Numbered from the stretch's first letter, positions 1-15,860 are shown. The stretch: DNA of 64,000 bases from Pohlia nutans (GCA_022496805.1 CM040106.1:4960001-5024000), one strand, 5' to 3'. Notes: generated by a model from the letters alone, not told the origin. Translations and numbers: made by a program.

Positions 1-902
1 AATTGGCAGCCATTTTGGACCGCAACAGTGGAGTAGAAAACAAGCACGGCTCTTTCGTGTGCTTCGTCCGCTCCTCTACTCGCAGCTGGAGATGCTGCAA
101 TCCGTCGTCTCCAATTTTGCTGCGACACTCTTGCAAAACCAGCAGAAATCCAAACCCTAACCGCAGAGTTCAAGCGGTGTTAAGCTTGTGCAAAGCTTGC
201 AGTGCGAAGCACCACAGAGGTTGCGACGGGGACAAAAACCCTAAAACGAGTCTCCTATATGAAGGCAGGGAACCCATTCCCGTGTGGGTCCCTTCCCCGT
301 GGGTCCTTATCCCGTGCTTCAGACAATGCCAAAGATGCCAATGGACTTTGAGTTCACATTCTTGAAATTATTTGTTTGTTGGCCTGACCATAAGGAAGAG
401 GCTCATTTTCTTGGGCTAAATATTACTGTAGCAAATATATTCCGTCCATGATTCCGCTAAAATGTATTCTCGCCCCAATTGGCTTTGTATCGGGCCTACT
501 TTGTTTTGCATCGGTGCTCTTTGTTTCGTCTCTTTGCAGTGGAATAAAAGCTCCATTTGTCTCAAAAATAAAAATAAAATGCATTCTCGTCCTTTGGGTC
601 AGACTCCTCATGGCGTAGCTGTTTGTTTTCAAATGCAAAGATGATAGGGAGTACTTCATCATTTGTAAATTAAATTAAACTTATTTTCAAAATGCCTAAA
701 TTCTTCAAAAACTAGTCTTTAAAAGTAGCAAAAAAAATTGAATGAATTTTTTCATAACATCAAGATATTCGAAATTGTTGAAATCAATTTTTGGAAGTGA
801 AATAAATATTTGGCACAACCTTGTTCCAAATTGACAAGGTACTGTGGTATCATCACTGAAACTATATTATTCATTCTATATAGTGTAGGCCACATTACAT
901 TA
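1..902. other. Unassigned left edge
   Basis: The first 365 bases are comparatively GC-rich and open in one + frame, with a telo-box-like AAACCCTAA near 163 of the kind common in plant 5' leader regions. I do not recognise the translation and cannot place a start or splice sites. It may be the end of a gene or element to the left. Bases 366-902 are AT-rich and show no recognisable gene. Confidence 0.25.
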
Positions 903-1298
903 CACTAGTAGAAAAGGTGCGACAAGAATGGACAAGAAAGAACTGCGCGAACGAAAGAGGACAAACGCTGGACCCTATACACGAACACGGAGTAAAGAGA
1001 AGGACATGTCTTTTTGACCTTTCGTATTGGAAAGTACGTGTATCTCACGTAGTCTTGTACAGTGACATGACTATACACAGTGATGTTGTGATGCGTGGAA
1101 TGTAAATTATGACTGAATGCAGTGATGCAACGTGGAATATGACTGTGCATAGTGATGTTCTGATGCATGGAATGTAGTTTATGACTGAATGCAGTGATGT
1201 GACGTGGAATGTGACTATACGCAGTGATGGTGTAATGCATGGAATCTAATTTGTGACTGGTCGGAGTCACTGTGCAGGATCTTCTAATTTGACACACT

Positions 1299-1739
1299 TT
1301 GGATGTTATGCACTGTGAAAAAAACATTGCCGAGAACATCATGAAGACCATATTCGGAGAAAAGAACACCCTCGGAGCCCGTCTCGACATGAAGGAAGCG
1401 GGTATACGCAAATGTCTATGGTCCGTACGCGGAAAGAAACCTGGCAGCGTCATATTACCTCGGTCATCATATGTTCTTACGAAAGAAGAGCGTCAGGTCT
1501 TTGTAGACCAAGTGCGTTCCTTGCGAACCCCCACCTAGTACGTTGGGCAGCTAAAGAAGCGTGTGAACATGGATAGACAAATCAAAGGCCTAAAATCACA
1601 TGAGTACCATGTCCTCCTCCAGCAAGTGTTGTCACTATGTGTGCACACTACAATGGCCAAGGAAGTTTGGACGAAGGCAATCAGCGCCCATGCCGATTGT
1701 CACCTGACCTCCAAGGATGAATTCACGAATTCGTGGTGA
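1299..1739 (+). pseudogene. CACTA Tnp2-type transposase remnant (DUF4218 region)
   Basis: The readable part begins LDVMHCEKNIAENIM, which matches the stretch joining the catalytic Tnp2 domain to DUF4218 in plant CACTA transposases. About 90 residues further on, SHEYHVLLQQVL is the DUF4218 signature usually seen as SHDCHVLMQ. The frame is interrupted by TAG at 1,536-1,538 and ends at TGA near 1,737. The N-terminal catalytic part is absent upstream, where subterminal repeats lie instead, so this is an internal fragment of a protein normally near 1,000 residues. It is dead as a transposase. Family assignment is confident; exact limits are approximate. Confidence 0.72.
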
Positions 1740-2062
1740 TCAATGCAGCACCATTGGAAGAGTGGAGGAGGTGAGTTCACACCATTATGGCTGACATGGA
1801 ATACAACTGCGACTGTACGCAATGTGACTGCCCCCAGTGATGTCAATGATATCCGTAACTGCCCCTAGTGATGTCAGCGACGACCTCTCGCGATGTCAGT
1901 GACTGCCTCCAGTGATGGCACTGACTGCACCCAGTGATGTAGTGGTTGCCACGAACGACCACGTACAGTTGGTTGTAAATTATGTACTAAAACCCGACGC
2001 TTCTGTGAAGATGTACGTGACCATATATAACTCTTCTATCTTACAAGAGACACGAGGATGAC

Positions 2063-2257
2063 ATGGCACGTCGCGAAGCGGAGCGCCACGAGTATAGGCG
2101 CAAGAAGCGAAAGGCTAGGGTAGTGTACCCTTTAGAGATGTGCGAAGAAGATTTCCACATGTGGTTTCCAAAGGCTGTGATACGGTCTATAGAGTTTACT
2201 TTGTTAATTTCTCTCCTTGTTCGAAGTTTTCTTTGTCTACCGAGTAGCCCTTACTGA
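2063..2257 (+). pseudogene. Basic-rich fragment inside the CACTA element, function not recognised
   Basis: The start is rich in Arg, Lys and Glu (ARREAERHEYRRKKRKAR), followed by an acidic/aromatic segment EMCEEDFHMWFPK. It lies in the same orientation as the transposase remnants, between the Tnp2-like and DUF4216-like pieces. It may be an exon of the element's second protein, but I do not recognise a domain. After about residue 45 the composition turns AT-driven, so coding probably ends near 2,195, perhaps at a splice site. Confidence 0.3.
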
Positions 2258-2379
2258 GGTTTTTGCTTGCTAGTAGGTCTGAGCTCACTGATTTGTAACT
2301 ATCGATCTAGCCTCGGTACAGCTAGTTCAGCTTTCCTCCTGAATTCTCCCCCCTCGGTAGCTGGTATTCCCTCCGGTAG

Positions 2380-2809
2380 TGATTACCGAGCAGTCATTTA
2401 CAAGGAGAAGCTACGAGATGATTACGGTTTCACAACCGTAAACTTTGAGAGATTGATCCCATACTTTGCACAGTCATTTGCCTTCCCCCTCCACATCGAA
2501 CAGGTTTATTTTACACTGGACGTGGCCAAACGTGGATAGGAAGTTGTGTTGCGTAGAGAACCAAGAGGAGTTTGGTCATTTACCAAACACCAACTCACGG
2601 ATGAAGTATAATGCATATCATTGGGCAGAGCATGTGATTTTCCCGGACTCAAAGCCACAAGCCTAGATTCAAATCTCATACTGAAGACACCTATTTTGGG
2701 CGGTGCAGTGGAAGTAGCCGCGGAGGTGGTTGCTAGTGCATTAGAACGCCTCAGACATGACAACACATCGGTAGATGATTTAGAGTATTACGACTCAGAG
2801 CAGGATTGA
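2380..2809 (+). pseudogene. DUF4216-like CACTA remnant
   Basis: The frame from 2,380 reads DYRAVIYKEKLRDDYGF and continues through EQVYFTLDVAKRG to EVVLRREPRGVWSF. This resembles the DUF4216 domain of CACTA polyproteins: a VNFxRL segment, then a Q-VFY-D stretch, then W-VVL. TAG at 2,537-2,539 stands where the conserved Trp before VVL is expected, consistent with TGG to TAG. The frame ends at TAA near 2,612. A second frame (2,621-2,809) ends in an acidic tail, HDNTSVDDLEYYDSEQD, typical of a protein C-terminus and possibly the end of the same product after a frameshift. Non-functional. Confidence 0.5.
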
Positions 2810-4109
2810 GTCCCCGTTCAATCACAGACAGTTGTATACATTCCATTTGATGGATATATCTATATATACATATATTCACACGTACATATTTAATTAGCAC
2901 CCTCATGTCTTGGCCACATAACATACATTTCAACTTCTCAAACCGATAATGTACACACTTCTCACGTAAGCTGCAAACAACTACTACATGCACGGATACA
3001 ATTATAAAACCGACAATAAATCTTTCCCATATTCCTAACCCCCCCCCCCCTAGCTCCCCCAATTAATTGAGTAAATCAATAGTTAATTCATAAATTATTA
3101 AAATAATATACATGGCCAATTCCTAATTACCCTAAACAAATGAAAAACTACTCAATTTTGAACACAAATTCTCTCTATAAAATAAATACCCTAAACCCTC
3201 ATACTATACAGTGATTGAGAGGGCCAAAATACATGTAAACTGTCTCGGGCAGTGTTTATAATCTTGGGCTGCCCAAAAAAAAAAAATATGACTGTAGGGA
3301 AAATGTGACTGCAAAATATGACTAGGAGAAAAATGTGACTGCCAAATATGACTGGGCGTTCCCCAGGAACGTTCCCATTCGTTCCCTACAAAGATATACG
3401 ATCCTCCCACCCACTTTATACGGTACAGCTGGCAAATATGACTGCAGAATATGACTGCCAGTCACACATCAGGAATTTCCGACCCCACTGATTCTGCACT
3501 GATTCAGTGCGTTTATCGTTAAACACTGATTCCGCACGTCATACGTGCATTTAGAAGTGTCGTTACGGTACGGAAGTGACATGCATTACTAGAGTGTCGA
3601 TGCAGTGTCTTTTCAATGATTATCAGAAAAGTGTTGTTTCCGCACGAAAGTCGTGCTTGACGGAATCCGTGCGTTAATCGTGTATTTACATCACATGGCT
3701 GATAAGACACGGATAACGTGCGGTTTTAGTTAATGCGAATTCAGTATCGTATACGTATCATATTAATGCCATTTATTATATTCGTGCGATTTCAGTATCT
3801 ATTATAATGCAAATTATTTTCGTACGACATCCGTGTACAATATTTTAATATATTTTTTGGAATCTTTTGGAATCTTTTGGAATCTTTTGGAATCTTTCAA
3901 AATATTTTATATTATTTTGGAATATTTTGGAATATTCCAAGAATCTTCTTTAAATTATACTTCCGGTTTAATTTCCCAAAACATTTTTAGATCTTCATTT
4001 ATAGAGTTTAGAAGCAATACACATTAAAATTTCAGAGAAATAACATTTTATATTTTTAGAATTCAAATTTGGAATTATTCGTTATCATTGTACTTTTCAT
4101 CATAGGAGC

Positions 4110-4455
4110 AAAAAAAAATAGCTCACAACCACCACGATTTTGCCAAAAAATAAATAAATTCAAAATATTATGAAAAAAATCCTAGATATAGAAAACGTCC
4201 TGCATAATCTAGTGCAAAAAAAAATTTGGAAAAAAAGTTTTTTTCACATAGTTAAAATCATTCAAAGTCCGCTGAGAAAAAAAAACAGCTTACAGCCATG
4301 ATCTGCCATCACGATTTTGGCAAAAATTTAAAAAATTCAAAAAATTATGAAAAAAATCCTAGATATAGAAAACGTCCTGCATAATCTAGTGCAAAAAAAA
4401 ATTGGAAAAAAAGTTTTTTTCACATAGTTAAAAACATTCAAAGTCCGCTGAAAAT
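4110..4455. repeat. Tandem duplication, period about 187 bp
   Basis: Two adjacent copies share a poly-A run, a CACGATTTTG block, CCTAGATATAGAAAACGTCC (at 4,181 and again at 4,368), a run of T, and end with ATTCAAAGTCCGCTGA. They lie inside the 1,575-bp TIR element and are non-coding. Confidence 0.7.
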
Positions 4456-4499
4456 AAAAGTTTGATAATTACCACTGGAGTTCTATTCTATGCATGAAG

Positions 4500-4690
4500 A
4501 GTTTGAGGTGGTTTGGTGGTTTGGAACTTGAGTAGCAACCGGGAGGTTGAGAGTTCAAATCCCACCGTTGGCGATAGAGCTTGGGAAGCTATGGTGGGCC
4601 TTACTGCATGTGCGGGCAATTTCCGTGTAGTTGAAGTGGGTAGCGAGGAAAGTAATTATTTTATATTTTCTAATATTTTATTTTATTTTA
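4500..4690 (+). mobile_element. tRNA-derived SINE-like unit
   Basis: A tRNA-like head starts near 4,505. TGGTTTGGTGGTTTGG is a plausible RNA polymerase III A box. About 30 bases downstream, GTTGAGAGTTCAAATCCC is a good B box. It is followed by a GC-richer body of about 90 bp and a T-rich tail (4,655-4,710). No tRNA cloverleaf with paired acceptor arms is visible, so I call it a SINE rather than a tRNA gene. It is inserted inside the TIR element at 3,467-5,041. Confidence 0.5.
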
Positions 4691-5155
4691 TATTTTTTAA
4701 TAATACTATTTTGATCAAATTTAGATATAAAAAGAAAATAAAATCTAGATATGGAAATGATGATGTCGCACGAAAAACGCACTGAATCAGTGTAGTTTTA
4801 AAGACGATTAAAACACGACATTTGACGACTATAAAGAGTGCTGAATTCATACGTTTTCAATGGATGTATCAATCGTGTCGAATCAGTACTATATCCGCTT
4901 GTACGAACATCGTGTCATATCAGTGTAGTTGCGATGAATGACGCAACGATGCGGAATCAGTGCGAAAATCGTACAAACCCTTGAAATATCGGAAATCGCA
5001 CTGAATCAGTGCAGAATCAGTGGGGTCCGAAATTCCTGATGCACTGTCAAATTTGGCCGCCGCCGACAATTTTGCCCTCGCAGAACGTGACTGCCGGCAG
5101 TCGCCTGTCACCCCCAGTTACATTCTTCCAGTCATAAAAGTACCGGTTTGGCGTA

Positions 5156-9553
<4,398 letters not shown>

Positions 9554-9589
9554 CCCAAAATTTTGATAGAATTTTCTTTGGTGTGCTCC

Positions 9590-11060
9590 CGAATGGTCAT
9601 GTCCCTTAACATGAAATCAAGAAAAAATTAATTCATCATTAATCTTGTTTGGAAAAAACATTAAAAGCTTGAGGTATATGGTTTCGACATGCAAGATGAT
9701 TTTGGATATTAAAGCCTTCAATTTTGAGCTGCTCTTTCGTCCTTACAAGGTGTGGGAGAATCTTGTATAGAAAGGGAATTCATGGTTTCAATTCATGGTG
9801 TTGACAGGATAGGTCTGCAGATGATGGAAATATGGGGCAGTCGGAAATGTGGGTCAATCAGGAGGGGTTTAGGAAGATTTCGGTAGATGAGTCAAAGGCA
9901 GATGGGGCTGTCGGAGGGGGGCAGTCGGTAGAGGGCAATCGGGTGAGGCAGCTTAGGATTAGAGATGAGAAGAGATAGGACAGATGTGGCAGTCGGAGGA
10001 AGCAGACGTGGAAGGCAGTAGGGTTGGTAGTAGCCAGTGGGCGACCTGTTGGGCCCAAATTTCAGAATGTAGCTTTGTAAGAGCAATGTTTGCCTCCACA
10101 TGCCTCCGGATGTGGGTGTGATGGAAGTACAAAAAATATAATTTAAATCAATCCATCATTAATTCGGTCTGATAGAAACATTAAAATCTCGAGGGATTAA
10201 GTTTCCTCGTGCAACGTGCCTATGGATATAAAAGTCTTAATTCTACACCTGTTATTCTCACTTGTCACTTGAACAAGGTCTGGAGGGGAGAGAGATTGTA
10301 TGGAGAGGAATTTCTGGTTTTCAAATTCATGATGTTTGGAGACTCGGCCGTCGGAGAAATGGGATAGTCGGAAATATGGGTCAATTTAGGAAGATTATGG
10401 AAGATGAGTGAAGGGTAGATCGGGCAGTCAGAGTAGGGCAGACGGAGTGGTGCGGACGGAGTGGAGTAGACGGAGTGGAGGGAGTCGGCAGAGGGCAGTC
10501 GGGTGAGGCAGCTCAGGATTAAAGAGGAAGAGAGGGGGCAAATGAGGCAGTCGGAGGGGGCAGACGGGTGGGCGGTGGGCGATGTGTTGGGCTCAAATTT
10601 CGGAATCCAGCTTTGTATGAGCAATGTTTCCCTCCATGTGCCTCCGAATGTGGGTGTGATGGACGTAAAAAAAAACATAATTAAAGTCAATCCATCATTA
10701 ATTTGGTCTGACAGAAACATTAAAATCTCCAGGGATTAAGGTTCCTCGTGCTGCATGCCTATGGATATAAAAGACTTAATTCTACACCTGTTATTCTCAC
10801 CTGTCACTTGCGGAAGTTTTGGGTGAGAGATTTTGTATGGAGAGGAATTTCAGGTTTCGAATTCATAGACTTGGCCGTCGGCGAAATGGGACAGTCGGAA
10901 GTATGGGGTAGTCGGGTGGGGCAGGGAAAGATTACAGAAGAGGACAGAAGGGCAGATGGGACAGTCGGCAAGGGGCACTCGGAAGGGGGCAGTCGGGAGA
11001 GGCAGTTGGGGATTGGAGCTGGATAGGGTAGTTGACAGGGACCGCACGGGGAATAAAGGA
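9590..11060. repeat. Three tandem units of about 0.5 kb with G-rich cores
   Basis: Units begin near 9,590, 10,100 and 10,630. Shared blocks include TGCCTCCG..TGTGGGTGTGATGGA, CATCATTAAT..GGTCTGA, ACATTAAAATCT, TATGGATATAAAA and TGTATGGAGAGGAATTTC; the first unit is the most diverged. Each unit ends in a G-rich stretch of short degenerate repeats (GGGGCAGTCGG, GGCAGACGGG and similar), and the first two end in GGGC(C/T)CAAATTTC. No protein is supported: the frames here are products of the short repeats. Confidence 0.75.
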
Positions 11061-11107
11061 ATGAAATCCTCTTGACTTTAGTATAGTATCTAATATCCAG
11101 TGTACAT

Positions 11108-11300
11108 GATCACCAAGTCACTCACCCTTGTTGGTTGGTTGAGAATATATATTACAAATTTGAGACCAAGGTTCGATACTAGTCGAGCACGTGTGATCAT
11201 TAATGTGATATACACGGCCTGGTCCGCCAGTGAGTTATCATAGGCAGGAAACCCCAAACAACCAACCCCTTCCGAACATTATCTGAGATGAAAAAGGGAT
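11108..11300 (+). mobile_element. SINE-like fragment
   Basis: GACCAAGGTTCGATACTAG at about 11,163 is a reasonable B box, preceded by a repeated TTGGTTGG segment. The 3' portion (GCCAGTGAGTTATCATAGGC, then AACCAACCCC, then a TGAGA block) resembles the segment at 49,280-49,350, which has CTAGTGAATTTATCATAGGC, AACCAACCGG and CCTGAGAC. Two unlinked copies of a short pol III-like unit suggest a dispersed SINE family. The A box is weak. Confidence 0.4.
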
Positions 11301-12112
11301 GAAAAAGGGGGTGGGAAATGGAGTGGCAGAGGAGCTTTTGTTCTTTTTTGGAAATGGCGTCAATGTTTTTGATTCCCATTGAGAGCATCTTGATATATTA
11401 AACTTGTGGACTGGAGAGCCCAATCTCATATTTTTAATAGATTTTGTAGCATTCAATTATTGTATGAGATAGAGAACACTTAGTGATTACTTGGGCACTA
11501 AAAGGTTAAAGTAGTTGATTTTTGAACTCTTCATATGTAATATGTTTTAGAGAAGGGTTTGAACCGAAGCCACAATATTTGTCCCTTCTAACCAATTTTT
11601 GTCTCTTCCAAAAGTCCCTATAAAAGTGAGAATTGTCTTTTAGCACTTTCATGTAAGCCACAATTATTGTTCCTTTTAACTAGTTTGAGTCCAATGATCA
11701 CAATTGAATTTTATCACTTCCACCCAAGATTAAGGATTTAAAATTTCACAATTAAATTTTAACTCTTACAACGAAGGAATGGATTCAAAAGCCATATAGG
11801 AAAGCCAATAGTATTTACATCAAATTCTAAAATCCCTAAATATTGAAATGTCATGACATTTCCTTTTGAAGCCAAAAATGAAAATTAAATAAGTATTCAA
11901 TATTACTGAACCAATTAACTAAAATATAACAAGTACTTAAGAACAATATTGCAAAATTTTATGGAATGAGATAAATTAATTGTAAAGAATTACTAAATTG
12001 GAAATGTTCAATTACAAATTGCATCCTATGTGATGAGATTTAAATAGTTTAACGTCCTTGTGAAGTAGCTCAACACTTGCAATTTTCCCATATAACAAAA
12101 AAAAAAAGAAGT

Positions 12113-12165
12113 ATATATAGATATATATATACACATATATATATAGATATATATATATATATTCT
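12113..12165. repeat. AT-rich (TA)n/(GATA)-like microsatellite
   Basis: Imperfect TATATA runs interspersed with GATA and CACA, next to a poly-A stretch at 12,098-12,110. Non-coding. Confidence 0.85.
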
Positions 12166-12344
12166 TCTGATTACAAAAGAAAACAAAAGGCGGCACTAAC
12201 ATTGCTGATGCAAATGGCCATCTTAAACTAGAATTAATATTTGTCCTCCATGATGTCTCCTACTTTGACCCTAAACCATTTGGAACTAGAATTAATATTT
12301 TTCCTCCATGAGGTCTCCTACTTTGAAAAAGGATAGATGAAGCA

Positions 12345-12482
12345 GATCATGATGGCAGTTGGGGCAGACGGGGCAGTCGGGGTAGTCGGAATTGGAGCAG
12401 AAGGGGCGGTCAGAATGTGGACAAACAAGGCACTCCAGGCAGACGGGGCAGACGGGGCAACCGGGCGAGTACAGGCAGCAGG
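12345..12482. repeat. G-rich GCAGTCGG/GCAGACGG minisatellite, left of the hAT gene
   Basis: Degenerate 10-12-bp units (GGGGCAGACGG, GGGGCAGTCGG, GGTAGTCGG) run along the + strand. The complement reads as Cys-Pro repeats, which I treat as an artefact. The same units appear in the arrays at 9,835-11,040, 15,765-15,860 and 16,315-16,515. Runs of three to four G at short spacing could form G-quadruplexes. Confidence 0.75.
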
Positions 12483-12499
12483 GGATGGCTATGAAGATG

Positions 12500-15480
12500 T
12501 TAACTTCGAAAATCATCATCGTTAGGTGCCTCTGCTCTTGAAGAACTGCTGCCGTTTGAACTGATTTTGTCATCTGGTCCGGGTGAAACAACACATAAAA
12601 TTAAATCACCGTGGTTAGAAGTGACCAATTTTTTAGTAGGCCATGACCCCGATGCATCTCTAATTCCATTGGCATCTAACACCGGTCGCGTGTCATCATT
12701 AAGCCCCACAAAAGGCCTTGGCGCCCTAGAGGAATACCGCTTTTGGCCTCGTGCTCTAGTGTTGATGATACCAATACCTTGTGTGGTAATGGGATTTGGA
12801 TCATCTAATGGACTAGGTGGTTGTGTATTTTCAGCCCTAAACCGTAATCTCGTATTTGGTCGTGCAATTGGAGGTCCAGTCGTTCTAGTTTTTCCGTTAC
12901 GCCTAGATTGACTGAGACTAAGAAGTGTGGCTCCAATTCTAGTAGTATGAGTCGATGATGTGTTGACAAGAGAGGGAGTCTCTGTTTCCATTGGTAACGG
13001 TTCACATGGTATCTGGAGAGATCTTCCGTCGTGGGTAATGTCTTCCAAAGGTTGGATATTTTCCGTACGAGTTGAACACCCTTTGCCATGTGGCACAGTG
13101 GGTGGATGGGCTGGTATAATAATTTCTATTGGTACAGAAACTACATTATCGCCCGTGGTAGGAGGAGAAGGAAGTCTTGCACCTATGTTGTTGTCGTTGG
13201 CGTCGTTAAAATTATAGACATTCATCCCATCAAGTCCATCATCCAAATGGTGGCCGTCGGAGTCACTAGAGTCAGTGCTACTATTCCTAGAAGAATCAGA
13301 ATCATTGGCACCGAAGTGATTAACTCCGGGCATTCAAGTTGAGCACCAAGGGGGTCATTGGGGTCATCGTTGACGTCGTCGTCATGAGGACCTAAACCAT
13401 GGTCATTGTCATCGGGGTTGAATTCCGGATCATCCTTAAAATCTTCATTTGTTGATTCGTCGTCAAAGTACATGTGCCGTGCGTACCATTGTGCAAGGGT
13501 TGCACCTCTTCTCCGCCGCATGAGCCTCGTGTTCGTGTATATGTAAACCAAATCTTCGGCTCTCGAATGGATTAAACGATTTCTAACTTTGTTATGAACG
13601 AATGAGTACATACTCCAATTGCGTTCGCATGATGAGGCCGAGCATACTTGGGCTAATATCCGTCGTGCTATATTAGAGAGTATCGGCGCCCCATGTCCAA
13701 AGACATCCCACCATTCGTGATATAAATCGGCCCTTGCTACAAGAGGTACTCCTTCAAATGCACCCCTGCTTTCAATAAAGTCTTGGAACTCCGTAATAGG
13801 CACTAGGTAAGTGGCTTCATCGGGAGTCAAATTCCGTAATACCCGGTTCAATGCTTGCCGTGCACAGGGGTTCTCGTGAAGGGGAATTTTGCCTATCAAA
13901 AAAGAATTGAGGAGGCCACCAGTGGAGGTCAGTCAACATCAAACGCCAACGTGCTTGGAATGAGTCTAAAGCACGCTCTGCAAGTTCACGGTCTAAATTG
14001 AAAGGAGGGTCCGCAAATTTTTGAACGTGTTTCTGTAAATTTATGCATGACTAGCCACGCCTTCCCCATCGCAGGTTGTTTTCCATCAAAAACACGGAGA
14101 ACCTCTAGAACAGGCGTAACCATAAACAAAAAATTCTCGCAAGAATTCCAAAACCCATCCGAACGAATCGAACGCCACACGTTTCCCATTGTTTCGTGAG
14201 AATTGCCTCTTCTTCCACGCAATTCTATTAAATATGCACCCCATCGATCATTTATGATCATCCTCTCTAAAGCCCCCCCTAACTTGAAGAAGTCTTTCAA
14301 TCATGATAAAATTTGTTGCAAAACGGGTGTCTGCTGGCGTGCGTAGAATGTGGTTGGGCGAGTGCACTCAAAACAGAGCTTGCGGAGCATGGTGACGTCT
14401 TACAAAAACGCAAATCTTTCGAGCCTTTTTCACCAAGCTTTTAACCCATCTTTCCAAACCCCAGTCTTGCAAAAGTAAGTTCATGATGAGGGCACAACAT
14501 CCTTGAAAATAAAGGTGAGGATGTCTTTGGGTCAATATGCGGCCCGCTGCTACCATACTGCTAGCATTATCGGTGCAAACTTGAATCACGTTGGTGGGAC
14601 CTACTCTATTGATATGTGCAGACATTTCTTCAGCAATGTAAGGTGCATCCTTTTTATTGCCCGTCGTATCAATAGATCCGAGGAACGTATCACCAGCGGG
14701 GCAACACATCAGTACATTCAAGAGGGACCAATTCTGAACATTGTTCCATCCATCCGAACAAACCGTTACACCGTACTTGCGGATGGAATCTTTTGTTTTA
14801 GCGTTCACCTCAACCTCTATTTGTGCCCATCTAGCCTTCAATAGAGAGGTTTGCATGGCGTAGTATGAAAGAGGTTTGTACGTCAACTTCATTACTGCAG
14901 TTTGTTTAGCATCATTGATAAAATACGGATGTCTCACCACGTTGAAAGGGATGTTGGCTTCATAGAACGTCGTTGACCAAATTTTATCCAATGTCAACTT
15001 TGCGGATGACTGTAGCCCCTCTTGCATTGATAATTGACGGAGACCCCTTCCCGCCGAACTAGCTCGAACTTGTGCACTCGGAAGGAAAATTCCACCATGG
15101 GTAGAATTTTGCGACAAAATCAATGGAGGGTTATCATTTGCTACTTCAGTACCCTCTCCCAAACAATGATCAATCTCAACGGGTACTAGTTCTCCAATCC
15201 GACGCTCTTTGTTACCAACATTATCAATGATCTTGAGAGGCTCGGGAAGCACTCCTCCACACGAATCAAAGAGTGCCCTGATATTTGGTGGAACTCTGGG
15301 GCATGCTCCAACATCCGTAGAGTTTTGTCCGTCTCTGTATCCCAAATGAGAAAGCATCCTTTCAGCTCTGTATTGAATCTGCTTCTGGCAATACACGCAT
15401 TCAACTCTCCTAATCTTTGTACCCGGAGGCACACCTAAATCCCTGAACCACTTATCCCATTCCTCTGTACGCCTCGGCAT
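12500..15480 (-). pseudogene. hAT transposase with BED finger and DUF659-like core, multiply broken
   Basis: Reading on the minus strand from 15,480, the N-terminus has a BED-type zinc finger (C-x2-C in VECVYCQK, residues about 26-34). A DUF659-like region follows at about 230-325, with CSDGW and QVCTDNAS carrying the expected catalytic aspartates. The next conserved motif normally has an AH..N pattern but here reads CCALIMNLL, with His lost. The C-terminal dimerisation domain survives at about 13,590-13,640 (SSCERNWS). The chain is broken by TGA near 14,305, frameshifts near 13,985 and 13,905, and a further shift near 13,333. That last one separates the dimerisation domain from a 277-codon Ser/Asp/Pro-rich tail (13,333-12,500). 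The tail is unusually long for this family. Inactive. Confidence 0.82.
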
Positions 15481-15516
15481 TGCTAAAGTGAATCACCTAA
15501 ACCTCCAACATAAATT

Positions 15517-15720
15517 GGGCCCAACTCAATCAACGGGTCTCATGCAATGGTTGAAGTTGAACCATAGTCTCAAGACAACACTGTGATAAGTTGGGCAATG
15601 AATGCTCCAAAATAAAATGTAGACCCAACTCAATCAATGGGTGTCATGCAATAGTTCAAGCAGAACTACAGTCTCAAGACAACATTATGATGAGTTGGGC
15701 AGGGAATGATGCAAAATTGC
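15517..15720. repeat. Tandem duplication of about 95-100 bp upstream of the hAT gene
   Basis: Two adjacent copies share CCAACTCAATCAA(C/T)GGGT, TCATGCAAT(G/A)GTT and AGTCTCAAGACAACA. They lie immediately 5' of the transposase start, where a promoter or subterminal region of the element would be. Confidence 0.7.
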
Positions 15721-15764
15721 TGACATTTATACATTTCACACAAATGGGTTAGAGGGAGGACAAT

Positions 15765-15860
15765 CCCGGCCTAGCAGACGGGAAAAGGACAGTCGGGGCA
15801 GTCAGGGCAGTTGGGACAGACGGGACAGTCGGGGCAAAGACCGTCGGGGAATTGGGGCTA
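15765..15860. repeat. G-rich GCAGTCGG/GCAGACGG minisatellite, right of the hAT gene
   Basis: The units GCAGACGGGA, ACAGTCGGGG, GCAGTCAGGG, GCAGTTGGGA and ACAGACGGGA run head to tail in the same + orientation as the arrays on the left side of the transposase gene. Confidence 0.72.

Larger units (their letters stand above)
3467..5041. mobile_element. 1,575-bp TIR element of unassigned superfamily
   Basis: The two ends are inverted copies of about 45 bp with one mismatch, beginning CATCAGGAATTTC and containing ACCCCACTGATTCTGCACTG. Further in, both ends carry many CACTGATTC / GAATCAGTG and CGTGC / GCACG copies, a subterminal repeat layout typical of DNA transposons. There is no coding capacity. 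Inside are a 12-bp tandem (TTTTGGAATCTT, four copies near 3,855-3,897), a duplication with a period of about 187 bp (4,110-4,455) and a SINE-like unit. It sits in the right flank of the CACTA element. The target duplication is unclear, perhaps CA, so the superfamily is not assigned. Confidence 0.7.
903..5140 (+). mobile_element. Decayed CACTA (En/Spm) DNA transposon, right end not found
   Basis: The left terminus at 903 reads CACTAGTAGAAAAG, the classic CACTA end. Next come subterminal repeats (a GACTG...CAGTGATG motif recurs many times from about 1,060 to 1,260 and from 1,800 to 1,950), as in the transposase-binding zones of this superfamily. The interior keeps pieces of two coding regions, Tnp2/DUF4218-like at 1,299-1,739 and DUF4216-like at 2,380-2,612. 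The right side carries another motif set (GTGACTGCAAAATATGACT variants at 3,285-3,460). After the inserted element at 3,467-5,041 it resumes at about 5,042-5,140. No CTACTAGTG right terminus was seen, so the right boundary is a guess. Confidence 0.6.

Noticed and set aside
4505..4580. Functional tRNA gene
   Set aside because: A and B boxes are present, but the acceptor and anticodon arms do not pair and a T-rich SINE-like tail follows.
10265..10720. 151-codon Ser/Pro-rich minus-strand frame
   Set aside because: It arises from the low-complexity G-rich core of the half-kilobase repeats and is not open in the sister units.
12292..12594. Cys-Pro repeat protein on the minus strand
   Set aside because: The repeats are the complement of the G-rich minisatellite, and there is no conserved flanking domain.
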